Shown here one piece after another: positions 46,712 through 57,263 of a DNA stretch of 64,000 nt. Position 1 is the first letter of the stretch. The number at the start of each line of letters is the position of its first letter. Source of the DNA: Echria macrotheca (taxonomy: Eukaryota; Ascomycota; Sordariomycetes; Sordariales; Schizotheciaceae); NCBI GenBank assembly GCA_030411725.1, contig MU839832.1, positions 186,001-250,000 of the forward strand, in the 5' to 3' direction. The notes beneath the pieces were generated by a model, which ran no database searches, was not told where the DNA came from, and saw only the letters and a program-made list of their open reading frames with translations. The translations under genes and the position numbers were made by a program.

Positions 46712-47395
46712 GGCTTTCACGGTTCATATCTGGGCAGGGGTTACGGGTTGCATTGATCTTTGCTGCTTTGTAGTTCGGGACTGCGAAGGCGGACGGAAGA
46801 CTTCCTCTTTCTGCAAGTATCATGGACGTCAAGGAATACATGGGTTTCCAAAAGCGACACATGGTCCTGTTGGGCTTCAGGTTCCTCTAGGTAATCAGCG
46901 CCTGATTATGGCCGTGAGGCTCAGAGCTGCTGGGTAGAGGGAAGGTAAATGAACCGATGCAGTAATGACTCGAAATTCGGGGTGTTTAGATGTAAACAGT
47001 GATTCCGTATGCCGGTAGTGACGATCCATGGGTTCACAGGGATCATAGCTATAAAGGGTGTGTCATGGAGTGGTCGTATGATCCGGGAGCTTGCCGATGT
47101 CTGCCGCCCAGGTCTGTCTTCTTCGAAAACACGCTTCCCTCTGTTTACAACCGCTGGATCGCATCAATTGGTCGGGAGTACAATGCTCAAGATAACCACT
47201 GCCCGCTGCTTGAGCTCGCTATCCAGACCCGTATATGGCGGGTCTGTTAAAGGATTCTGCAAACGGACAGTGGCCGATGGCGGACCTCTCACCCCCACCA
47301 TCCAGCAATCTGTGCCCCGCACTGTCGTGATCTTCCTCCAGCAACGACAAACCTTCTTCAGTACCAGACCACCCCGCAGACGATACTCGAGCAAA
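46712..47395. other. uL2 3' flank and adenosine kinase promoter/leader
   Basis: These 684 nt have one noteworthy open frame: from the ATG at 47183 it runs in frame into adenosine kinase (see findings). Otherwise nothing is seen. Confidence 0.5.
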
Positions 47396-48636
47396 ATGGC
47401 GGCCACAAAGGATTACAGACTCTTGTGTCTGGAGAACCCTCTCCTCGGTATGTTGTAGCTTGGCAGTTTCGTCCTCCCAATCCCTACCCGGAGCAAGTGC
47501 CGCAGGGCGGCTTCTTTCCCCGCCTCGTACGGGAAAGAACATGAAAACCAGGAAATTAGCATAGAACTAACCTTTTGGTAGATATCCAGGCCTTCGGCGA
47601 TGAGGCGCTGCTCGAGAAGTACGGCCTCAAGGCCAACGACGCCATCCTGGCCGAGGAGAAGCACCTCGGGCTCTACGAGGACCTGCTCAACAACTACGAC
47701 GCCAAGCTGATCGCGGGCGGCGCGGCGCAGAACACGGCCCGCGGCGCGCAGTACCTGCTCCCCGCCAACAGCGTCGTCTACATCGGCGGCGTCGGTGACG
47801 ACAAGTACGCGGCCATCCTGCACGACGCCGTCAAGCAGGCCGGTCTGCGGGTCGAGTACCGCGTGGACCCCAAGGTGCCGACGGGCCGGTGCGGCGTCGT
47901 CATCACGGGCCACAACCGCAGCATGTGCACCGAGCTCGGCGCGGCCAACCACTACGACCTCGAGCACCTCAAGAAGCCCGAGGTGTGGGCGCTCGTCGAG
48001 AACGCCGAGGCGTACTACGTCGGCGGCTACCACCTGACGGTGTGCCCGCCCGCCATCCAGGAGCTGGCCAAGCAGGCCGCGGCGCGCAACAAGCCGTTTA
48101 TTCTGTCTCTTTCGGCCCCGTTCATCTGTCAGTTCTTCAAGGAGCCGCTCGACGCCTCGGCGCCCTACTGGGACTATGTCATCGGCAACGAGACCGAGGC
48201 GGCCGCCTACGCCGAGTCGCACGGCCTCGGCACCACCGACGTCAAGGAGATCGCAAAGGCGCTCGCCAACCTGCCCAAGATCAACACGCAGCGCAAGCGC
48301 GTTGCCATCATCACGCAGGGCACGGAGCCGACGCTCGTCGCTGTCCAGGGCGAGGACGCGGTCAAGGAGTATCCTGTCCATGTCATCGCCAAGGAGGAGA
48401 TCAACGACACCAACGGCGCCGGCGATGCGTTTGCCGGTGGCTTCACCGCTGGTATTGTCGAGGGCCGGTCCCTCGATGAGAGCATCGACATGGGACAGTG
48501 GCTGGCTCGTCTGAGCATCAAGGAGCTTGGTCCTTCGTACGCCCCCTCACTTCCGTTTCCTGTCAAAACTTTTAATGGTGTTCTAACTTCTCTATCTAGG
48601 TACCCGTTCCCCAAGCAGGCGTACTCCAAGCAGTAA
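47396..48636 (+). CDS. ADO1: Adenosine kinase
   Basis: This PfkB-family kinase phosphorylates adenosine to AMP and keeps the methylation cycle running by removing adenosine. Three exons (47396-47447, 47582-48536, 48600-48636) give 347 aa. The N-terminal ENPLLDIQAFGDEALLEKYGLKANDAI matches the family and spans the first intron. GGAAQNTARGAQYLL and IGGVGDDKYA form the adenosine pocket, and SLSAPFICQFF and NETEAAAYAE follow. The PfkB signature NDTNGAGDAFAGGF carries the catalytic aspartate. The last exon adds only SYPFPKQAYSKQ. The chosen start gives the usual length, but the frame stays open upstream to another ATG at 47183, which would add 71 residues resembling a mitochondrial presequence. 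Confidence 0.96.
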
Positions 48637-49455
48637 ATCTGCAACAAAAGATTGTATGGAGCTCACCGACAGATACGGCAATGCTCCTCATCTCCTTTCT
48701 CATCAACTGTTGCGGCGTTTGACGGGTGCATAAGAGGACAAAAAAGGGCGGTTTGCAAAGGTTTCAACAACGGGGGATAACAAAGGGCATCCAATCAATC
48801 TGGTGTTCTCATCTTTTTTTCCGCATTTTCGAGTCCGAAATTCAACTTTTCAAAAGATTCCCCCCCCTTAAAGTTTATATCCATAGGATAAAGGTAGATC
48901 AGGTTGTGTGTGAGAGAGCGTGAGAGAGATAAAGGAAATATAGGAGACAAATCAAAGCGTTGTCAGCTTGCGTCAGATATTTGACGAGCTACAAACACAC
49001 TGAAAGCGCATTCTTGTGAGAGAGAGAGCCCGAGATGATTTCATCTATCTGTATTAAGAGACTTATGCGGTGGAACAAGAGACAAAGAACCCTGAAACGG
49101 TAATTCCATTCTACGCTGTCCATGATTTCATATTGCGCCACCCTGAAGCATCGTGCGACTCATATGTCCTCTATATGTGTTCTCGATTAGCTTTTCGCCG
49201 GCACCAAGAAAGACGTTGGGTGGGCAGTGCAGAAACCAAGAAACAACATACCAAGACTCATTCGTGGTGTCCGCTTATAGAGGACCAAGTCTCTTCCATT
49301 CCAAGCCAAAACAAACAAACGCTACCCTCCAATCATGTCCGGCAGCCGAGTGGCTTTAGGTGCCAACTCGGTCGGCCAAATGATGAAGTTGGAGACCAAT
49401 GATGAAAAATCCTGGAGCTATGACCGGTAACCGGTTGCTGACTCGCGTACTCCCT
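48637..49455. other. Convergent 3' flanks of adenosine kinase and the EST1-like gene
   Basis: These 819 nt carry no supported gene. GAGA-type stretches occur at 48910-49035. Confidence 0.5.
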
Positions 49456-52400
49456 CTAGGGCCGCTGGTTTCGTTCCATACCAAAGTATCTGGTCCATTC
49501 TGCATGTGCTGCCTCGGCAGAAGCCCAAGCTCGGCGGAGAACATCTTCCCGCGTTGCTTGAACCAACTCTCGCTCATTGTCGGTAACCCAGGACGTCCAC
49601 ACCGGTTGCCCGGAAGAGCCTCCCGGCTGCTCGCCTCCGTAAGCCCTGGGCGATGTAAGCTCGCCCGTATTTGATTGTCCGTCCGTCATGCTGGGATCCA
49701 GTCCAGCCCGCTGCGAAGAAAAGCCGGGCGGAGCCGCGTTCCAGCGCGGCGGCCCATACATGTAACCGAGGCCGCCCGCGGAGGGAACCTTATTCCCATA
49801 CATTGTGGACGTTTGTGCTGTTTCCACCCAGGATCGATGCGCTTGCCCTTGAGGCTGAACCGTCTGCCCCTGAGGCTGAACCGGAGGGATGCCCCGTGGA
49901 GAATTGACCTGAGGCATGCTCGACTCAGCGGAAAAGGCAAAGCCCGACGAGAAGGGCGATGTCTGCCCACCACTTGCGGCACCTCGCTCATTCTGCGGCT
50001 GCCAAGGACCTCCTGACGGGCTCCACGGAGAAGAGCTGCCCGAAGGCTTCCTTCCATGCGATGCTGAGTTTTGCTCAGGCTTGGCCCACACCTCTCGAAT
50101 GTTCCTAGCTTGCAACGCCAGGCTATCGCGGGCCTTGGCATCACGCCCCGATTGCGCTAGCCAATCTTGCGCATATTGGTTTGTAAAAGGGAACGTGGCA
50201 GACGAACCATCGAGCTGATGAACCGGCAACGTGAGCGGATTACTCACCTGAGCAGTGTTTGGAGCCGGGATCGCGCTACCACCGCTACCAGAACGAGAAT
50301 GCCAGCCACTTCCCCCGCTTTGGACTCTCGGAAGGTTTCGAGCTCCGGTACCCTGTGCATCGGCTGGGAGGAAGTATCCCCAAGGTAGCGAGGGAAAAGC
50401 TTTTGACGTCGCCGAGCCAGGAGTCGGGCTGCTCGTCGTATATGGTGCCCATATATCATTCGCCGTCCGGGATCCCATCCCGTACGACGTCTCCTGTTGG
50501 GGTTTTTGCCGCCCCGCTGACAGCTCCGGAGGTGTCAAGAACTCGTTGATAAGCTTCGACATCATTGTATCAACCGGATACTCGGAGGTAGAAGCAGTTT
50601 CCAACGGTTCAACAGCCGGTTCAGGCCTGTGAGGGCCAGCGGTGCTTGCCTTTGTATTCTTCGTGGGAAAGAATTCTTCGTCCGAAGAATACGCCTCCTC
50701 CGACTCGGCTTCGGCCAGCACGGGAACCTGCGCAACTGTCTTTTCCACGGGCTGTGGCAAGGGAGCAACATTTTGGGGAACGGGTCCCATGGCTGCCGGC
50801 GCGACAGCCTCGATCTCTGGAACCTGCGCTGCCGGTGGAGGGGCCACTGCATGTGTGGCGCCTTGCTCCACGTAGGAGAATGATCCGTTCGAAAAAATTA
50901 TAGGAAAAGGCGAATGACCCGCCAAGCGGAGGGCGCAAAGAGCAACGTCAAAGAGACGAATCCATGCAGCCGTGTCCGGCGAGAAGTCAGCGCCAGGAAC
51001 CTCGTCCGCACGCGGCTTCGGCTGCAATTTAAGCGCATCATAGCGTAGCCGGCAGCCATCGTCAAGTTCTGGGCCGTTGAGGCACCTGATTCCAACGGTC
51101 TCTTCATCTTCAGGAAACAGCCATCTCACGCTCTGCTCAGCATCCGGACCATTCTTCAGCCACTCCAACGATAGAGTGAGAGTATGTGCCAAGACTTTGC
51201 ACATGCTTCCGAACTGAGGCTCGAGAAACACTCGGAAATCGGTGAGCTCGGGGCTGTAGAAGCATAGCCAAGCCATGTAGACCCGGAAAAGGGGGAGGAT
51301 CCGATGGAATGCCGCCGTAAACTTGGTCTCCTTCTTGCCGTCGTGAGCTGATTGGGCCGCTCCGACGGAATCCGGTGAAGCCTTCTGTTGAATCAAGTCC
51401 AATAGCTGATCTCTAAGGAGCTTCGAGAGGCTTTCGATAGTGCGGACATTAAGCCGAAGAATGGTCTGGCAGGAGCGAGATTTCGCATCCGTCCATTCAG
51501 CTTGGGATGTTAGCTGCATGCTAGCGTGTGGCAGAAGAGGCACGTTACCTTGAACCCTTTGTTTTCCGACGACGTACGCAGTGATGTTCACGAGGACCAT
51601 CTTGAGCAAGACATTATCGGTGTTTGCCCCAGCACCACTCTTCAGGGTCCTGGTTAGGCGGTTGTCCACCTCGGCTTCCATCTCTTTGCTGGCCGTAAAC
51701 TCATCGCCTTGGAAGTAGTAGGCATGGAGCTTAACAAACCACGACACCATGGCCTCGACAGGATCATGGAGCCCGCCGGGTCGTGCACTCCCCTGCTTTG
51801 GTTCTCGAAGATCACGAAACTCGCGCTCAAGGTTCTTCTGTGCGAGAGGGTGAGGTTTGTCACACGCCAAAGCCCTGTACAAGCTGTAAACTAGCCCAAG
51901 ACGATCGTTGATCTCGGAGTAGATGACGGCGGCCTGATGGTAGCCATGTCCTGACTCTGGCATCAGCTCGCTCGCCAAGGCGTAATAGGTCAGCGCCGGT
52001 TCGTACGTTCGATCTTGCGGTCGCAACAGTGTACGGTATCTCGAGAGATCGCCGAGGTAGATGAGGGTCTTGTGGAAAGAAAGATCCACTGCCTTCTGAA
52101 CCTCTGGGTCCGCATCCTTGACAGGGACAACCTCTTCGATGGGTGTGTCAAACTTGACGACTTGGGCCACGCGCTCGAGGTCCTTCATCTTGTAGGAACC
52201 ACAGAAGCGCTGAAGGTATGCGCGGTAGAAGGACTGCGACGTCTTCAGAAAGGTGTGGTAGAGCTTAGTGACTTTACGTCTAAGCACGATGAAGTCGCCG
52301 TGCAAGTTGCTGATGACCTTTCTGTACGTCTTGGCCACATAGATATGTGTAGCCCAGAGGATCTCTTCGACGTTGTTCTCTTTGGCAAACAACACGTCGG

Positions 52401-52756
52401 CCATGATAATCTGAAGGCAGGAGAGGCGGAAACTGGGCACAGGTTAGCAGGAGCCTAAACTTCACAGGGCAACATGGTGCTACAGACTTGGGCAGCGCCT
52501 CCTCGACAAGGTCGAAGCCATTCATGGCGCCCTCTCCATCCTTCCCTAACTTCTCGATCCGATCGAGCTGCTTGTAAATCAGAGCACGCTGCCTCTGGGC
52601 ATGTCTAGAGGGGTTCGATGTTAGCCATCGTGGCGGCAAAGTCGTGAACGAGCCCGGGGGAGAAACTTACTTCCAGCCGTTTTCAAGCTTTTCAAGCAAT
52701 GCCGCCGTGTCGGCGACCGGGGCCGGCGACTGGGTCGTCGCCGTCGGCGAGGCCAT
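49456..52756 (-). CDS. EST1/SMG7-like nonsense-mediated decay protein
   Basis: This is a member of the Est1/Ebs1/SMG5-7 family, whose 14-3-3-like N-terminal fold binds phosphorylated Upf1 in mRNA surveillance; some yeast members act at telomeres. Three exons (52756-52671, 52604-52488, 52432-49456) give 1,059 aa. After a short MASPTATTQSPAP leader, HAQRQRALIYKQLDRIEKLG and LSCLQIIMADVLFAKENN begin the helical domain. YRAYLQRFCGSYKMKDLERV, SFHKTLIYLGDLSRYRTLL and YYALASELMPESGHGYHQAAVIY are TPR-like family blocks, followed by LVYSLYRALACDKPHPLAQKNLEREF. The C-terminal half is long, Pro/Ser/Gln-rich and probably disordered. There is no PIN domain, so SMG7/Ebs1 is closer than SMG6. A telomere role cannot be excluded. 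Confidence 0.88.
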
Positions 52757-53731
52757 GGTGGTCGGGTTCTGGGGTACGTTGTCGGTCTTGACCGGCACGG
52801 TGGCACCGTGGCACCACGGATGAGGTTTGTGGGAGAAGGAAGTGACGACGGGTGGCCAGTCTTTCTTAAGTACTGGTCTGGACGCTGCAGATCGAGGTAG
52901 GGTCTGGCCGAGGAATAGACTAAAGGTTGGCAAAACCTTGGGTCATGAGCTAGGCTCACACGGACTGTAGGTCGAACGCAGAGTCCGCATGCGATCCATA
53001 ACTCGGCGACGACAATTGTTGGGCGGATCGAGGCCGAGGGACGCGGCGGCTTGCTGCTAGCGGAATTGCACAGTCGGCCGTAGGGGGGCACATTGGGAGA
53101 CGGCGGTGGGAGCTTGGGCGGCAGTCTAGTGCTGGGCTCGATGGGAACGCAGGGCTGGCGGCATGTGCGAAGGAGGATGGGGGGAAGTCGTCGAGAAAGA
53201 GGCCCGACTGACCTGACTCGGGCCACCAATTCTCGATGTCGGACAGAAGCAGCCCCTCCCACGCCAGCAAAAACCCTGGGCCCGATAACCAGGTGCTGCT
53301 TAGCTGCTTAGCTGCCCGCATTGGTCCGTGCCACCTCGTTAGCTAGCCTTAACTAGCCGCCCCAAGCACACCGCCGAGCTCCAGCTGGCTATTTCAGTGC
53401 TGCCTCTCCACTACTCTATTCTAAGTAGAACGGCCGAACCTGGAGAATCGAAACAACGGGCCATAGTCAGGCAGCAGCGACCCGCCCATGCCGCTAGGTT
53501 TCCAAGCTTGGGACGAGGAACGTCATTCCCTCCAGGGCTGGTAATGCAGTTGTATTCCTAGACAGCGAGCCGGACGCCCAATTACCTACTCCCCTGACAC
53601 CCACTCGAACCATCGCCTTCAAGCACGGTCGAGAAGCATTTGAATGAGAGAGAGCATATCGTGTAAAAGTAAACAAGCCCCTGATCACACTCTCTCAGTC
53701 TCCCTAGCCCGCTTGCATCACCACGGTCAAG
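52757..53731. other. Divergent promoter region, EST1-like / C2H2 gene
   Basis: These 975 nt show no coding signal. The part near 53330-53360 repeats the TTAGCTAGCC/AACTAGCC motif. Confidence 0.5.
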
Positions 53732-54571
53732 ATGAAGCGCTCACGCGAGCCCGAAGAACATATCTCAGATTCCACGTCCCCGGCCACGGGCAGCTTCGAC
53801 AGCAGCGGCGTCAGTGAGACCGACGCTGCTTCACCGCCCGCCGCCAAAATTACCGAGTTGGACCCTTCATCAGCTGGCACGGATATCAAGATGCGGTGCT
53901 CCCTGCCGCCGCACAAGGAGCCGTTGGTATTTCAGACATATGACGAGTACGAGTCTCACTATCACAAGTCACATATGAACCGCTGCCTCGAATGTCGAAA
54001 GAACTTTCCGTCTACGCATCTACTTGGGGTTCATATCGAAGAAATGCACGATCCTCTCGCCCTGGTTAAGAGGGAAAGAGGAGAGCGCACGGTAAGCCAG
54101 CCTAGTATCTGCCCCTTGCATCTTCACATGCTGACTTGGATGATCTAGTACTCGTGTTTCGTGGAAGGCTGTGAGAGGAAATGTTCGACGCCCCAGAAAC
54201 GAAGGATGCATTTGATTGATAAGCACGTGTACCCCAAGAATTTCTTCTTTGCAGTCACCCGGGATGGCATCGACGGGCGGCGTTCCCTGCTCCTGGAAGG
54301 CGGGCACCGCCGACGAAGATCAAGTGTTGCAGCAGCTGCTGCTGCTGCCGCGAAGGGGCAGCCGAGCAAGCAGGAACTTCCCAGTGTTGAGAACAGCGAA
54401 ACGGCAGCCGAACAGAGCACTGTGGCGGACACCGCTTCATCAAGCGGTGTTTCGAAACCTGACGTGGTAATGGATGATCTAGCGGGAGCCATGTCGTCGC
54501 TTCAGTTCGTACCATCAAGCATCCGGTTCGGACGCGGAGGGCGCAAAACTGGGTTTGCTAAACATCAATGA
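53732..54571 (+). CDS. C2H2 zinc-finger protein, ZNF511-like
   Basis: This is a small C2H2 protein of a group widespread in eukaryotes but of unclear role. Two exons (53732-54091, 54149-54571, intron of 57 nt) give 260 aa. The N-terminus is acidic and Ser-rich. The fingers lie between residues ~53 and 145: RCSLPPHKEPLVFQTYDEYESHYHKSH (atypical first finger), CLECRKNFPSTHLLGVHIEEMH (clear C2H2), and after the intron CFVEGCERKCSTPQKRRMHLIDKH (clear C2H2), followed by VYPKNFFFAVTRDGI. The KKF/YP-FF tail after the last finger is characteristic of the ZNF511 group. A poly-Ala run and the C-terminal MSSLQFVPSSIRFGRGG are also seen; the latter motif recurs in fungal relatives. Target DNA or RNA is unknown. 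Confidence 0.85.
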
Positions 54572-54924
54572 AGACGCAGGGCATCTGCGACCTGCAACGA
54601 ATATCATGAGCAAAACGGACACGAGGCCATAGAACTGGGAGCCAGATACCCACATTAGCATTGTCGGTTGGAGTACAATCAATTCCTGTATTTTTGTCTC
54701 TCATCTCGCTGTCAATGATACAGAGTGACCCTTCCCTGCCTGGTATAATCCGTACCCTGGTTGGTAAGCCGAAGCTGAGCTTCTCGTGATAGAAAGTAGC
54801 TTACCCTCAACGCCCGACAAATGCATATATGCTAGCTAAGAGATAGCCCGTTCGTGGTGTTACCGATGACGAAGATTCGGCATGTGAACTGTTCGCAGCA
54901 TTCTGGAGCCCCCCCGTTTCTCGC
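54572..54924. other. Convergent 3' flanks of the zinc-finger gene and BUD31
   Basis: These 353 nt have no coding signal. Confidence 0.5.
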
Positions 54925-55371
54925 TCAGTCACTTGAGGCGCAACCGCGACACCCGCAGGAGACGCATTGCACTTCCTGGTCCTCCTTCAGCCCCGTCCGG
55001 GGCACGCGGCAGATACACGTCGAGTTGAAGTTTGTCTCCTTTGTCTGGATGCAGCGCAGGCAGCAGAGCTTCTCGTAGCCCTGCTTCTTCCACTTGGCGA
55101 TGAGCATGGCGTCGGCGTAGCCGTTCTTGAGCAGCCAGTCGTACAGCTGCTTGCTGATGGCCTCCTTCTCGTAGTACAGCTCGTAGATGTAGCGGCTCCG
55201 CTGGTGGGAGATCTGGAAGATGGGCCACTGCGCCTGGTGCTTGGGGATGTTGTCCGTCGGCGCGTTCTGCGCGTCCTTCATCTTGTTGCTGAAGATGAGC
55301 AGGTCGTCTTCAATGTCTTCGAACCCCTCCGGCGGCGGCTTGCGCTTTGATGCGGGGCGGATCGCGGGCAT
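54925..55371 (-). CDS. BUD31: Pre-mRNA splicing factor Bud31 (G10 family)
   Basis: This small zinc-binding protein sits in the activated spliceosome. It is a single exon of 148 aa. The opening MPAIRPASKRKPPPEGFEDIED is the conserved G10 start (R-K-PP-GWE-IE), followed by PIFQISHQRSRYIYELYYEKEAISKQLYDWLLK. The C-terminal cysteine cluster CCLRCIQTKETNFNSTCICRVPRTGL and CVSCGCRGCASSD matches the G10 signature. A Bud31 gene with no intron stands out among these intron-containing neighbours. It is head-to-head with the NDUFA6 homologue, sharing a 319-nt promoter. Confidence 0.97.
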   Translation of the reverse strand: MPAIRPASKRKPPPEGFEDIEDDLLIFSNKMKDAQNAPTDNIPKHQAQWPIFQISHQRSRYIYELYYEKEAISKQLYDWLLKNGYADAMLIAKWKKQGYEKLCCLRCIQTKETNFNSTCICRVPRTGLKEDQEVQCVSCGCRGCASSD

Positions 55372-55690
55372 TGTTTCTGTCGATTCTTGGATTCTGTTGC
55401 TGTATTGTATGCGAACACTGGGAAGAAGCAGCGACGTGTTGATGGTGGAATGGCGCAAGGTGAAGGGTTGTAAAGTTGAGCTTTGCCAAGCCTCGTCGCT
55501 GGATTAAGTAATGAGGGGCAAGGCATGGAATATGTTGGTAAGCCACAGGCGGTTCAGGGTGTGGCGGGATCTCCCGGTGCCAAACTGGCCCGTGCCCAGG
55601 CTCGCTGGACAGCCTCAGGTGCACCAAGCTTGGTGAATCCGTCGAAACGACCAACGTCAAGTCACGTCGTCATCCGCCGGATTGCCCGCC
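55372..55690. promoter_or_regulatory. Shared BUD31/NDUFA6 head-to-head promoter
   Basis: The two start codons are 319 nt apart and face outward, so regulatory sites must be shared or interleaved. No specific motif is claimed. Confidence 0.55.
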
Positions 55691-56365
55691 ATGGCGATTT
55701 CTCCCACCCAATTCGCCATCACCACGCGGCAATGTGAGTATCAGGTATTCATAGAGCGTAATAAGTGGTATTAACAAGTCACAGCGCGCAATTGGGCCGA
55801 TGCGAAACGGCAGGTGCTCTCGACCTACCGGCGATGGATCCGCGCTGTATGTCTCCCATGGCCCTCCGACTACGCCAATTCGATGTCGCAATAGCTCTTC
55901 GTCTTGAAAACTACTCTACATTCAAGCCCGAGACTAACCCGCTTTCTCTCTCCAGGCCCCCGAGATCCAGACGATGTACTCGGTCCCTCTCCCCGTCTCG
56001 GCCATCCGCACGCGCATAAGACAAGAGTTTGAGCGGAACCGATTCGTCAACAAGCTCTCCGTGGTGGACATCCTCATTGCTAGAAGCCACGCCGACTACC
56101 AAGTGAGCCTACCCGGGCCCGCTGAGGCCCAGCGGGATAGGGGGGACCCAGAAGGAACAAGGACTAATATCGGGTACTTAGGAAACCATGAACTTCTGGC
56201 GCCAGACTACACACATCATGTCCTATTTCAAGGAGGAGAATTTCAGAGGCGAGAAGAGCTTGCCGTCAAGCTTCCTGGCTGGATTCCTCGAGGTACATTT
56301 TCCGCCCAACGACGGCCCCTGGAATCGCCTTTGGTATACTGACCCATGTGCAGGGACGCAACTAG
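55691..56365 (+). CDS. NDUFA6: NADH:ubiquinone oxidoreductase (complex I) subunit B14/NDUFA6, LYR family
   Basis: This is an accessory subunit of mitochondrial complex I; the LYR family binds the acyl-carrier protein. Five exons (55691-55733, 55785-55846, 55956-56102, 56182-56292, 56354-56365) give 124 aa, the size of the fungal 14.8-kDa subunit. The LYR-type motif appears as LSTYRRWIRA. APEIQTMYSVPLPVSAIRTRIRQEFERNRF, VVDILIARSHADYQETMNFWRQTTHIMSYF and the closing FLEGRN follow the family. The last exon is only 12 nt (GRN then stop). If its intron were retained, the frame would read on for about 50 codons, so the terminal splice matters. There is no cleavable presequence, as usual for this subunit. 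Confidence 0.93.
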
Positions 56366-56533
56366 AATCGAGTATCAAGTCAGACCCGGGAGATGTGTAC
56401 ATAAGCAAATGTATTTCCTTGCAAGTAAAAACGTTCCTGTGTCTATGAGCCTAGATGAGAATGCGCCCTTTTCCGTCCCCCGCGAGCCGGACCACGCCAA
56501 AACGCCATGTGTGCCAGTGAGTGAATGTCGAGA

Positions 56534-57263
56534 TTAGGAGGACATCTTGTTCGAGTACTCCGTGCGGGCCTCTAGAAACTTGTCCGTCACAATGTCGCAC
56601 AGGTCCTGGACGTCCCTCAAGCCCTTCTCCAGCGCCTGGCGCGCCGTAACCCCTTCTATGATGGCGTCAATAGCTGATAAATGTGTATTGTGGCTGTGAC
56701 ACTCACCGTAGGTCTGGATTCTGACATTCATCTTGGCTTCTGATGGATGAGGAATGGCATACGCGCAGAATTCCACATCGGGACTGAAGATTCGTCAGTC
56801 AGAAGATGATCAGCGGACCAAAGTAAAAAACCGGGCCATACTTTTTCATGATCACATATCTCAGTACATTGCCGAGCGTATGACCCTCATTCAGGAACTC
56901 AAACGAAGCGGCATGGTCTGTAGATCCAGGCAGCTATACTTAATGTCAGCCGTCCGTCCGAAGTGCGCATGCAAATCACCGCGAAATCCGAGAGATCCAA
57001 GAACTATGGCATAGGCATGCGGCGAAGGGGAGCGACGGATGAGAAATACTCACCACCCTGATCCTCAGCTCATCTTCCTCCTCCTCGTACACCGGCTCCT
57101 CCTCCTCAGCTGGCTGGTCGGCCATCGAAGCGTCCTCCTCGTCGTTGGCATCCTCGACGGCTGGCTGGTGCGACTCCGGCGGCTCGTTCATGACGACATC
57201 GTCACCAGCCTCGGACGCCGCCGGCTCCTCGGGGGCCGCCTTCTTGGTCTTGGCTCGGGGCAT
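56534..57263 (-). CDS. RPC19: RNA polymerase I/III subunit AC19
   Basis: This is the small alpha-like subunit shared by RNA polymerases I and III; it pairs with AC40 to start enzyme assembly. Four exons (57263-57054, 56933-56842, 56783-56707, 56655-56534) give 166 aa. The N-terminal ~65 residues are acidic (DEEDASMADQPAEEEEPVYEEEEDE). The alpha-like core reads SFEFLNEGHTLGNVLRYVIMKKNPDVEFCAYAIPHPSEAKMNVRIQTY, strongly matching the family. It is followed across the last intron by EGVTARQALEKGLRDVQDLCDIV. The last intron was set at 56656-56706 because it restores the ungapped family spacing; keeping it would insert 17 codons without a stop. It is convergent with NDUFA6, 168 nt apart. Confidence 0.93.

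Noticed and set aside
56674..56706. A 33-nt intron as the last RPC19 intron
   Set aside because: It is too short for this genome and leaves an insertion relative to the family; the 51-nt choice gives ungapped spacing.
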